Positions 57,769 to 64,000 of a stretch of DNA of 64,000 bases are shown in pieces (positions within the stretch are counted from its first letter, which is position 1; every line of letters begins with the position of its first letter). Made by a program: the position numbers and the translations under genes. Under the pieces are notes generated by a model that ran no database searches, was not told where the DNA came from, and worked only from the letters and a program-made list of their open reading frames with translations. Source of the stretch: Virgibacillus sp. MSJ-26 (GTDB taxonomy: Bacteria > Bacillota > Bacilli > Bacillales > Amphibacillaceae). The stretch lies in the NCBI RefSeq assembly GCF_018918075.1, contig NZ_JAHLPW010000003.1, forward strand, positions 1 through 64,000, given 5' to 3'.

Positions 57769-57958
57769 AACTAACATCCATTCCATTTTATAAATTCTTA
57801 TAAATTAACTAAATGAATTACCATTCACTATCTATAGTTAGTATATAATCATAGCAAAATAATTTATTACTCTCAATTACAAAGACTGCACTATTTAGTA
57901 TGTACCTCTCTTCCCTTATTAACTAACCTTTCTAAGACTTTTTAATTAAATATAAAAA
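57769..57958. other. intergenic region upstream of the YhgE/Pip gene
   Basis: AT-rich 190 bp stretch. It probably contains the YhgE/Pip promoter; no gene seen. Confidence 0.35.
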
Positions 57959-57984
57959 AACTCTAGACCACCCAGCCCAGAGTT
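57959..57984 (-). terminator. orphan terminator-like hairpin
   Basis: On the minus strand AACTCT...AGAGTTTTTTT is a 6 bp stem with a G-rich loop and seven T. No gene on the minus strand lies directly upstream: the next is the VOC gene at 58727, beyond the toxin locus. It may end a small RNA or an antisense transcript. Confidence 0.5.
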
Positions 57985-58114
57985 AGTAGGTTAAACTTAT
58001 TTATATACATACCGCTCTTATAGTCTTTGTTTTAAATTTTGATCTAAACCATTTGTTCTAATCTTTTTGAACATAAATTTACTTCTGGTCATATTGAACC
58101 ATTTTCTGTAAATT

Positions 58115-58145
58115 TGGACATTCGACACTTTTCTTGTAGTATAAT
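58115..58145 (+). promoter_or_regulatory. likely promoter of the small toxin gene
   Basis: A perfect -10 TATAAT at 58140-58145, with a TGGACA at 58115-58120 as the best -35 (19-base spacer, slightly long). Transcription would start near 58152 and give a leader of about 80 nt before the toxin ATG, as is usual for type I toxin mRNAs. Confidence 0.55.
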
Positions 58146-58233
58146 GTAGTGGACAGGAAATGTGAGGTCAAAAAGACTTAAACTTATCTAAAAAACGGTG
58201 GCTTCAAATTACCCAAGAAAGGGGTTGAAGCAT

Positions 58234-58320
58234 ATGATACCAATTGAAAAGACGATTGAATTAATGATTGCGTTCTCGACATTGGTATTGTTGATCGTCA
58301 CTAGCCGTGAAAAAAAGTAA
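58234..58320 (+). CDS. small hydrophobic peptide, likely type I toxin (holin-like)
   Basis: A 28-residue peptide: MIPIEKTIELMIAFSTLVLL, followed by IVTSREKK. It has one membrane helix and a short basic tail, and resembles the putative holin-like toxins of Firmicutes with their LMIAFGTLIVLI-like core. The ribosome binding site is AAAGGGG, 9 nt before ATG. A bidirectional terminator follows 3 bp after the stop and a convergent antisense transcript is likely. Such peptides damage the cell membrane when freed from their antisense RNA; that is inference here. Confidence 0.75.
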   Translation: MIPIEKTIELMIAFSTLVLLIVTSREKK

Positions 58321-58434
58321 CCATCCCTGTCATAAAAATAATGAACAGGGATAATTACCTTTTTCACTCTCAATGAAGTCGCCTGCCTTGCACGACTGTC
58401 TGAGTCGCAAGCGGCCACTTGCGACTCCTCTGTT
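58310..58434 (-). ncRNA. candidate antisense antitoxin RNA
   Basis: Convergent with the toxin gene. A TATAAT lies on the minus strand (complement of 58441-58446), without a good -35. The transcript would include a perfect 10 bp stem (GAGTCGCAAG at 58403-58412 with CTTGCGACTC at 58419-58428) and end at the shared hairpin 58323-58352, which on this strand is followed by seven T. It would overlap the 3' end of the toxin mRNA, the layout of txpA/RatA and bsrG/SR4-like systems. Confidence 0.5.
58323..58352. terminator. shared bidirectional terminator of the toxin locus
   Basis: ATCCCTGT / ACAGGGAT with inner CAT / ATG; T-runs follow on both strands (TTTTT after the plus copy, TTTTTTT on the minus side). 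Confidence 0.85.
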
Positions 58435-58446
58435 ATTGTATTATAA

Positions 58447-58726
58447 ACTACAACTAAATTCAACTTCATTTTGTTAATATTCGGCCTATTTCAAGCGAAA
58501 ATAGCTTTCCCCATTACATTCGTGAGATTTCTTACAATTCGGTTACAATAAATTCACTCAATAAAACGTTTATTCTTTTGAATGAAATCACTAAGTCCTT
58601 CACTGCACACATAAAAAATTATGTAGTTTAACATTCAAAATGCATCTATCGAATTTTACACCCACCATCATATATATTGATGTTTTTTAATAAAATGACT
58701 AAAAAATTATTTTAAACTAATTTTTT
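58447..58726. other. intergenic region toxin locus / VOC gene
   Basis: About 280 bp, AT-rich. No terminator for the VOC gene and no further gene could be recognised. Confidence 0.35.
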
Positions 58727-59095
58727 CTAAAGCCATTCCAAAAACTCAATTCGATTCCCAAAACAATCATAAATATAAAAACGATTAGCTCCTGGTAGAC
58801 AAGCATCAACAGTAACATCGATCTCGTTATCCAATAACTCTTGGCGAAATGCTTCAATATTTTCCACTTCAATCGCGGGATGAGCCTTTCTTGCCGGCAT
58901 AAATGTTTCTTCAATGCCAATATGGATATGAACATTTCCTGCTTTAAACCAAACGCCACCATTTTGTTTTAAGCTGTCTGGTTTCTCCACTTCTTCAAAA
59001 CCTAATATACCTTTATAAAACTTTCTCGCTTTTTCTTCCCCACCAATGGGGGCGGCTAATTGTATATGATCAATGACTTTGATTTTATATTCCAC
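58727..59095 (-). CDS. VOC/glyoxalase-fold protein
   Basis: A 122-residue vicinal-oxygen-chelate fold protein. Starts IDHIQLAAPIGGEEKARKFY; later FKAGNVHIHIGIEETF, and a C-terminal RFYIYDCFGNRIEFLEWL with a possible metal-binding Glu near 118. The His in DHIQ (near 10) and the HIHIG histidines could be the other ligands. Function could be a dioxygenase, a lyase or antibiotic resistance; sequence does not decide. ATG preceded by GGAGGGA. Confidence 0.85.
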   Translation of the reverse strand: MEYKIKVIDHIQLAAPIGGEEKARKFYKGILGFEEVEKPDSLKQNGGVWFKAGNVHIHIGIEETFMPARKAHPAIEVENIEAFRQELLDNEIDVTVDACLPGANRFYIYDCFGNRIEFLEWL

Positions 59096-59205
59096 TCTAT
59101 CCCTCCTAAAATTAGCTTACATTATGATTCCATAAAATTAAAATACATTATACAAATCAATGTTGATTACTGTGAGTTATAGGTTGAATTTATGATGAAA
59201 GCCAA

Positions 59206-59233
59206 AAACCCAGTCTAATATTAGACTGGGTTT
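59206..59233. terminator. perfect 28 bp palindromic terminator
   Basis: AAACCCAGTCTAAT followed by its exact complement, with no loop bases in the DNA. On the minus strand it ends with five T. It lies 260 bp after the csgA stop, immediately downstream of a candidate structured RNA. Confidence 0.75.
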
Positions 59234-59405
59234 GTTAAATTCATATTATTAGATAGTAGCCACAATTGCCGTATCAGGAATAAAAAGTTTTAAACCACCA
59301 CTTCTACAAAGTGGGTGTCTGCAGAAACCTTCCTGTCTTCCATACTACAGACGGCACGACATTCCAGTTTCGATATAAAACTCCCTATTAACTAATTAGA
59401 GGTTA
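59206..59405 (-). ncRNA. candidate structured non-coding RNA
   Basis: Minus strand. TGCCGT/ACGGCA (59351-59356 with 59267-59272) closes a region with two internal hairpins: CTACAGAC with GTCTGCAG (59345-59352 with 59317-59324), and CACCCACTT with AAGTGGTGG (59309-59317 with 59295-59303). The closing stem and first hairpin share two bases. The palindromic terminator follows. No ribosome binding site or open frame is present. It might be a 6S-like or other regulatory RNA, a leader, or a transposon remnant; I cannot name it. The 5' end is unknown. Confidence 0.45.
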
Positions 59406-59491
59406 AAACTTAATAAAATACGAGCATCGCAGCTTCTATAATTATATTACTACGATTGCTGATAAATTTCAATGGATATATCTGCCTATTT

Positions 59492-59740
59492 TTAGTATAG
59501 ATGCTGATAAATCTCGTTGAGTTGCTTTTCACGTATTTCATCATAGGCATTCCGAGCATAATTCATTTCTTTTTTCAAAATATAATTTAAATAAGCAACA
59601 TCTTCCTCACTCAAATCATTAATAAATTCTTCTTTATCATAGTAATCTTCACTGTTTAATTTATTGTAAATATGCTGCCCGGTTTTATTGTCTTCTGTAT
59701 AATTCGCAATCGATTCTTTCAAATAAAGAAGTGTATTCAT
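59492..59740 (-). CDS. csgA: sigma-G-dependent spore protein CsgA
   Basis: An 82-residue protein matching B. subtilis CsgA in length and pattern: NTLLYLKESIANY, then DYYDKEEFINDLSEEDVAYL, LNYILKKEMNYARN and a final KQLNEIYQHLY. CsgA is a spore protein expressed under sigma-G; its molecular role is unclear. I chose the ATG at 59740 after GAAGGT; the frame is open eight codons further. It lies 31 bp after sspL on the same strand, so the pair is probably one forespore operon. Confidence 0.85.
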   Translation of the reverse strand: MNTLLYLKESIANYTEDNKTGQHIYNKLNSEDYYDKEEFINDLSEEDVAYLNYILKKEMNYARNAYDEIREKQLNEIYQHLY

Positions 59741-59771
59741 CAAATAACCTTCTTTCTTTATCATAATTCAG

Positions 59772-59912
59772 TTATATTTTAGTGTTTTTCTTCTTAGATC
59801 GTTGCTCCAGTTGAGATGTTGGACTTTGATTAACTTCATCTTCACTATATCCTTGAGGATTCACACCTGAGTTCACTTTCTTTTTACTCCAGTTATTCTT
59901 TTTTTCACTCAT
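59772..59912 (-). CDS. sspL: small acid-soluble spore protein SspL
   Basis: A 46-residue basic protein with a strong GGAGGTG site 6 nt before ATG. It begins MSEKKNNWSKKKVNSGVNPQ, then GYSEDEVNQSPTSQLEQRSK, and ends KKNTKI. The GVNPQG block and the ELEERAKKSNTK-like end match SspL, a minor spore-core protein of Bacillus. It is followed by csgA. Its size explains why it is easy to overlook. Confidence 0.82.
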   Translation of the reverse strand: MSEKKNNWSKKKVNSGVNPQGYSEDEVNQSPTSQLEQRSKKKNTKI

Positions 59913-59931
59913 TTTAAACACCTCCATTTAA

Positions 59932-59960
59932 TATTATTTCTTTAAACAAGTCTTTTATCC
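59932..59960 (-). promoter_or_regulatory. possible sigma-G promoter of sspL-csgA
   Basis: On the minus strand: -35 GGATA (59960-59956), 17-base spacer, -10 AATAATA (59938-59932). Each element has one mismatch to the sigma-G consensus. Position and gene content fit forespore expression. Confidence 0.4.
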
Positions 59961-60104
59961 AAACTGAAATACTATATCCAGTTGCGTTTATCAAAAACTT
60001 AAGGCAATATTGGAAATATATCGTTATGAAAATCTTTTTGATAGTAACACGTATAAAAAAGAAATTATCTTTTGAATAACATTTAATACAAAGGGGCTAA
60101 AAAT

Positions 60105-61331
60105 GTGAAAAATCTAAGACTAAGCCTTAGCTTGATTTTGCTTTCTTTATTAACGGTTGCATGTCAGTCAGATGAAGTTATCACCTTTTCTGATCAGCAT
60201 TTTGAAGAAGCTATCAGAACAGAATTAAACCAGCCTGAAGGTGAACTTAAAGAATCAGATGTTAACAACATTACTGAAATGGACTTAGCAGAAGCCGAAA
60301 TTAAAGATATTTCAGGGATTGAATCTTTTGTTTCTTTAGAAAAAGTCAACTTGGAAAATAATCAAATTGAAGACGTGTCGCCATTACGTGAGTTAAATAA
60401 TATTGAATACGTTAACTTAATTGGAAACAACCTAGATAAAAAACAACATCAACGGCTCAAGTTCTTATGGGATGATGGAGTAAAAGTGCTTACTATGAAG
60501 GAAGCCGATGGTCCGGGTGGTTTTTTATGGAAAGTGAAACACGGAGATACTACCGTCTATTTACAAGGAACAATTCATGCAGGACCAAGAGATTTTTATC
60601 CTATGAATGATGAAATAGAAAGTATTTATAAGGAAGCTGATGTGATTGTTCCGGAAATACATCCTAAAGACATGTCCACTCAATCAATGATGACACTCTA
60701 TAATGAATTAGGTACATACCAAGATGGAACGACGATTGAAGACCATATTCCCGCTGATTTATATGATGACGTATCAGCTTTTTTAAATGATCATGGTTTG
60801 CCAAGTGAATTGGAGTCTTATAAACCTTGGCTGTTATCTAATCTTATTAGTTCCTTTATTATGCAGGAAGCAGGATATACCTATGGCGTTGATGACTACT
60901 TTTTATCGAGAGCTCAAGATGATGATAAAGAGATAAAAGCTTTAGAAACTGCTGAAGAACAGCTTGCTATTTTCGCCGATACTTCTGATGATTTTCAAGT
61001 TGAGCTTTTAAAATCCTCTATTGAAGAAATGGATCATTATGAAGAGGACATGTTAGAAATGTTTTCTTTATACACAGATGGAGATTTAGAGAAGATGCTT
61101 GAATATACAACAACAGACAATGATAGTGAAATGAGTAAGGAAGAACAAGCATTTATGAACGCCTTGAATGATGAACGTAATGACAATATGAGTGATCAAA
61201 TTATTGACTATCTAGATTCAAAAGAAGATACAACATATTTGGTGATTGTAGGATCACTACATCTAATTGAAAAACCTAGCATCATTTCAATTTTAGAAGA
61301 TGAAGGTTATGATGTTAAACATATCCGTTAA
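60105..61331 (+). CDS. lipoprotein with leucine-rich repeats and TraB/GumN (Tiki-like) domain
   Basis: A 408-residue predicted lipoprotein. Lipobox LLTVACQ near 15-21. Residues about 30-125 hold three or four internalin-like leucine-rich repeats (ITEMDLAEAEIKDISGIESF, then LEKVNLENNQIEDVSPLREL). Residues 140-408 are a TraB/GumN domain with paired GxxH motifs: LQGTIHAGPRDF near 152 and VGSLHLIEKPS near 385. TraB/Tiki proteins are thought to be metalloproteases or related hydrolases. The GTG start follows AAAGGGG. The fusion is unusual. Confidence 0.82.
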   Translation: MKNLRLSLSLILLSLLTVACQSDEVITFSDQHFEEAIRTELNQPEGELKESDVNNITEMDLAEAEIKDISGIESFVSLEKVNLENNQIEDVSPLRELNNIEYVNLIGNNLDKKQHQRLKFLWDDGVKVLTMKEADGPGGFLWKVKHGDTTVYLQGTIHAGPRDFYPMNDEIESIYKEADVIVPEIHPKDMSTQSMMTLYNELGTYQDGTTIEDHIPADLYDDVSAFLNDHGLPSELESYKPWLLSNLISSFIMQEAGYTYGVDDYFLSRAQDDDKEIKALETAEEQLAIFADTSDDFQVELLKSSIEEMDHYEEDMLEMFSLYTDGDLEKMLEYTTTDNDSEMSKEEQAFMNALNDERNDNMSDQIIDYLDSKEDTTYLVIVGSLHLIEKPSIISILEDEGYDVKHIR

Positions 61332-61349
61332 TATAACATTGCTAAAATA

Positions 61350-61386
61350 AAAAACCCGAAGCATCTTACTTAGACTCCGGGTTTTT
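61350..61386. terminator. bidirectional terminator
   Basis: AAAAACCCG-AG / CT-CGGGTTTTT between the LRR-TraB gene and the acyl-CoA synthetase gene, which converge. Confidence 0.85.
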
Positions 61387-61394
61387 CTTTCATA

Positions 61395-62993
61395 CTAATT
61401 TTGGCTTTCATATTGTTCTCTTAATGATCGCTTCAGTATTTTTCCACTTGGATTCTTTGGTAGATCTTCTGTGAAGTAAACATATTTCGGAGCTTTAAAA
61501 GACGATAATTGACTCTTACAAAAGTCAATAACCTTTTCTTCTGTGATCTTTGCATTATCTTTTACTACAATAATGGCCGCAATTGCTTCAATCCAGTAAG
61601 CGTCTGGTATACTAATGACCGCAACTTCAGCAATCCCATCCATTTCATAAATTGTCTCTTCAACTTCTCGACTGGAAACATTAACACCGCCTGTATTAAT
61701 CATATCTTTTTTCCGGTCGACAATCGTCACATAACCCTCGTCATCCATCGTCCCTAAATCACCACTATGAAACCAACCATCCTTAAAGGCTTCTGCTGTT
61801 TTTTCGGGATCATATAAATAACCTTTCATCGCATGTGAAGTTCGGTGAACAATCTCTCCAATATCACCACGTGTCACCTCATTTCCTTCATCATCAACTA
61901 TCTTTGTTTGAACATTAATCGTCGGTTTTCCGGCTGAACCTAATTTCCGCAGTTGGTCTTCTGGCTTTAGAGCTGTTGCTAAAGGAGCCACTTCCGTCTG
62001 TCCATAGAAGTTCCAAAATCGTGCGTTAGGCAAGCGCTCGGAAAGTTCTTTTAATATTTCTCTTGGCATGATGGCGGCCCCATAATAACATTTTTCCAGG
62101 CTGGATAAGTCCCTTTTCTCAAAATCGGGATGACGAAGTAATGCTATCCAAACAGTTGGTGGACAAAAAAGTTGAGTAGCTTGCTCCTTTTCAATTGTCT
62201 CTAAAATACCCTCTGGATTTGCTGCTTCAAGGATTATACCGCTTGTGCCTAGATAAATACTTGGACCCAAGAACACATGGAGCTGGGCACTATGGTAAAA
62301 GGGCAATGCGTGGATGAAAACATCACGGTCTTCCATCCCACCATCTATAATACAACTGACATATTCACTCAATATACTTTTATGGGTTAGCATCACACCT
62401 TTTGGCCTTGATTCAGTTCCGCTTGTATATAACACTTGAGCTAGTTCATCGTCTTCTAAAGCTGCTTCAAAAAAGCTAGTTGAGTGCCCTGCTCGAACGC
62501 TTTCTAATGTTTGCCATTCTTCGTGTGAATCAATTTTATCCGGTATTGTTAGGGTGTCCATGATATAACGATGTTTGATATTCAGCCTCCCTGTGGCTGC
62601 GTCAAGTAGAGGGACATATTCCTCTGAAGCGATGAACCCACTGACTTCCGCATGATCCAAAATATATTGCACATCTTCTACTGAAAGCATGTAGTTAATT
62701 GGAATCATAACTGCACCTAAACGGGCTAACGCAAATTTTGTAATAACAAAATCTAAGCTATTTTTAGACATGACGGTGATCATGTCCCCTTTTTCCATCC
62801 CACGTTCCTGGAACCCATGTGCTGTTTGATTCACCAAGTCATCCAGTTCAGCATAAGTTTTTTGTTTATCTTTGTATGTCAGTGCTAACTTATTTGGCAT
62901 CCGGTCTCTAGTTCTTGTAAGGACATCGCCTAATGTGTTTCGCCGTGCTCGCTCCAACTGCTTATCAAGATCAATAAATTGGTTCATCTCCAT
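61395..62993 (-). CDS. AMP-dependent acyl-CoA synthetase/ligase
   Basis: A 532-residue ANL-superfamily enzyme. The ATP-binding P-loop is YTSGTESRPKGVMLTH near 190-205; later motifs are FYGQTEVAPL near 310, GWFHSGDLGTMDDEGYVTIVDRKKD (in pieces) near 400-425 and the C-terminal catalytic Lys in PKNPSGKILKRSLRE near 510. It probably activates a medium- or long-chain fatty acid or an aryl acid. The ATG start is plausible (GGGGTGATT upstream). No beta-oxidation genes flank it, except yhaR far away. Confidence 0.92.
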   Translation of the reverse strand: MEMNQFIDLDKQLERARRNTLGDVLTRTRDRMPNKLALTYKDKQKTYAELDDLVNQTAHGFQERGMEKGDMITVMSKNSLDFVITKFALARLGAVMIPINYMLSVEDVQYILDHAEVSGFIASEEYVPLLDAATGRLNIKHRYIMDTLTIPDKIDSHEEWQTLESVRAGHSTSFFEAALEDDELAQVLYTSGTESRPKGVMLTHKSILSEYVSCIIDGGMEDRDVFIHALPFYHSAQLHVFLGPSIYLGTSGIILEAANPEGILETIEKEQATQLFCPPTVWIALLRHPDFEKRDLSSLEKCYYGAAIMPREILKELSERLPNARFWNFYGQTEVAPLATALKPEDQLRKLGSAGKPTINVQTKIVDDEGNEVTRGDIGEIVHRTSHAMKGYLYDPEKTAEAFKDGWFHSGDLGTMDDEGYVTIVDRKKDMINTGGVNVSSREVEETIYEMDGIAEVAVISIPDAYWIEAIAAIIVVKDNAKITEEKVIDFCKSQLSSFKAPKYVYFTEDLPKNPSGKILKRSLREQYESQN

Positions 62994-63353
62994 TTAATCA
63001 CCCCATTATTTTTGGTGACTGTTTATAAGTGAATATTCTCTCTTTTATTATAGTTCAGATATTTGCGAATAACAACCATCTATTGAAACAAGATTAGGAC
63101 AATACGTTGTATGCATTACCAAATTAAGAATAATTATGTACCCTACCGCACATTTCGCTTTCCGCAGGGGAGAGAATTGTAGTTCATTCTTCTTTGCTGC
63201 GGAGCCTCCTTGCCCCGGCAAGGGGTATGCCGACGTTGTCCGCAAAGGACGGTTTTAGTCGGCCTCATCTTTAACGCTCTGCGGGGTCTCATCTAAGCTC
63301 ATCTCCTGCAGGAGTCTTCATGTTTTTCCTACGCTGGAGAAATGAATAAAACA
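62994..63353. other. gene-free region carrying repeat copy B
   Basis: Holds the acyl-CoA synthetase promoter on the minus strand and the dispersed repeat at 63148-63339. No coding frame looks real. Confidence 0.45.
63148..63339 (+). repeat. dispersed intergenic repeat, copy B
   Basis: Plus-strand blocks CGCTTTCC, AGCCTCCT, GGGGTCT, AGGAGTCT and CCTACGCT in the same order as copy A at 237-410 (minus). Internal palindromic pieces include CTTGCCCCGGCAAG and GCCGAC/GTCGGC. It is better preserved than copy A and has no coding frame. Confidence 0.65.
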
Positions 63354-63400
63354 AAAAACCGAACAATGACAATTAACATCAAGTCATAACTCGGTTTTTT
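63354..63400 (-). terminator. terminator of the RND efflux gene
   Basis: On the minus strand AAAACCGAGTTATGAC pairs with GTCATTGTTCGGTTTT imperfectly, followed by T-run, 44 bp after the gene's stop. Confidence 0.75.
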
Positions 63401-63444
63401 TCCTTTATAGATTAGTATTCCAATTGTTCCCATAGATTTATCTA

Positions 63445-64000
63445 CTATGCATGCATATCTTTATTTTCAACTATATCAACTTTCTTCTTAGGATTAAAAA
63501 GTCTCTTCAATCCGTTGCCTATATCTTCAAATGTCAGATATATTGCTGGGATCAGTAGTAAGGTGATGAATGTTGAAAACAAGAGACCTGAAATGATAAC
63601 GACAGCTAAAGGCGATTGATACCCACTCGATGCACCTGTTGCAAATGCAAGAGGGAGCATGCCACCAACAGTCGTCAATGTTGTCATGAAGATCGGACGA
63701 ATCCGGTCTTTACCAGCATCTACCATCGCATCATCCACATTCACGCCATTGTTTCTTTGCTGTTTGATTCGATCAATTAGCAATATCCCGTTATTAAGAA
63801 CGATCCCGACGAGCATAATCACACCAATGCCAGACATGATATTTAACTCTTTCTGAGTGACAAAAAGACCTACAAGCACCCCAGTTATAGTCAGCGGAAT
63901 GATCGATAAAATAATCAATGGATGTTTTAGACTGTTAAATTGAATAGCCATAACTACAAAAACAAGGAATAATGATATTCCAAAAATAATTATTAAATCT
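63445..64000 (-). CDS. RND family efflux transporter, C-terminal part (cut by window edge)
   Basis: The last 185 residues of an AcrB/SwrC-type RND transporter. The frame runs without a stop to base 64000 (reading DLIIIFGISLFLVFVV before MAIQFNSLKHPL), so the true start lies outside the window. Membrane helices and the RND blocks are visible: GIGVIMLVGIVLNNGILLID, then RPIFMTTLTTVGGMLPLAF. B. subtilis SwrC (YerP), an exporter of surfactin, is a close type, but the substrate here is unknown. Confidence 0.9.
   Translation of the reverse strand, partial: DLIIIFGISLFLVFVVMAIQFNSLKHPLIILSIIPLTITGVLVGLFVTQKELNIMSGIGVIMLVGIVLNNGILLIDRIKQQRNNGVNVDDAMVDAGKDRIRPIFMTTLTTVGGMLPLAFATGASSGYQSPLAVVIISGLLFSTFITLLLIPAIYLTFEDIGNGLKRLFNPKKKVDIVENKDMHA

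Noticed and set aside
58209-58469. 86-residue minus-strand frame over the toxin locus
   Set aside because: No ribosome binding site, and it spans both hairpins; the short plus-strand peptide fits a known family pattern better.

Overview
The window looks like chromosomal DNA of a spore-forming, aerobic, low-GC Bacillaceae bacterium, probably halotolerant. The DNA is AT-rich with Bacillus-type ribosome binding sites. Spore genes are present: an alpha/beta-type SASP, sspL-csgA, a tricistronic gerA-family germinant receptor with a good sigma-G promoter, and a YhcN-type lipoprotein. Small orthologues follow Bacillus subtilis (yhaM, yhaN, yhaO, yhzD, yhaR, yheA). The tRNA encodes its CCA end, and regulation includes a T-box and SigI/RsgI. 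An OpuA-type glycine betaine transporter and a GbsR-type regulator point to osmotic adaptation. I see no prophage, intact insertion sequence or CRISPR array.

Layout. 1-572: gene-free, with a decayed dispersed repeat. 0.6-6.4 kb: yhaO-yhaN-gbsR-like-yhaM nuclease operon (minus). 6.5-10.6 kb: yhzD, an enoyl-CoA hydratase, yheA, a PucR-type regulator, the MsmX-like sugar ATPase and a SASP. 10.9-18.9 kb: fumC, a phospholipase C-like protein, a chemoreceptor, an IDEAL protein, a GNAT, azlCD, then a tyrosine-type T-box controlling an NhaC-family transporter. 19-23.3 kb: methionine aminopeptidase, SDR, M20 dipeptidase, YhcN lipoprotein, YhdB-like protein. 23.4-27.6 kb: sigI-rsgI, a membrane-anchored trypsin-like protease, a zinc-ribbon/HTH protein and a YtiB-type carbonic anhydrase. 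27.7-31.6 kb: germinant receptor operon. 31.6-41.3 kb: opuA-type operon, a stand-alone murG, MATE, NupC and NCS2 transporters, and a DUF4870 protein. 41.6-46.1 kb: odhAB and a 32-residue membrane peptide. 46.1-52 kb: trmL, an amidase, ogt, queG, a 9 x 21 bp repeat array, tRNA-Gly(UCC) with a 151 bp tandem duplication, fnr and a D-amino-acid aminotransferase. 52-58 kb: an S9 peptidase, an alpha/beta hydrolase and a YhgE/Pip protein. 58-64 kb: a candidate type I toxin-antitoxin locus, a VOC protein, a candidate structured RNA, csgA-sspL, an LRR-TraB lipoprotein, an acyl-CoA synthetase, a second dispersed repeat and the 3' part of an RND efflux gene cut by the window edge.

How the genes work together. 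FumC and OdhAB belong to the TCA cycle. AzlCD, the T-box transporter, NupC, the NCS2 permease and MsmX handle nutrient uptake or export. OpuA and possibly the GbsR-like protein serve osmoprotection. The receptor operon, SASPs, CsgA and YhcN act in sporulation and germination. The least conventional parts are the toxin/antisense locus near 58.3 kb, the structured RNA near 59.3 kb, the 21 bp array and tRNA-linked duplication near 49.4-50.1 kb, and the LRR-TraB fusion. All names come from reading the sequence and family knowledge; no database search was run.
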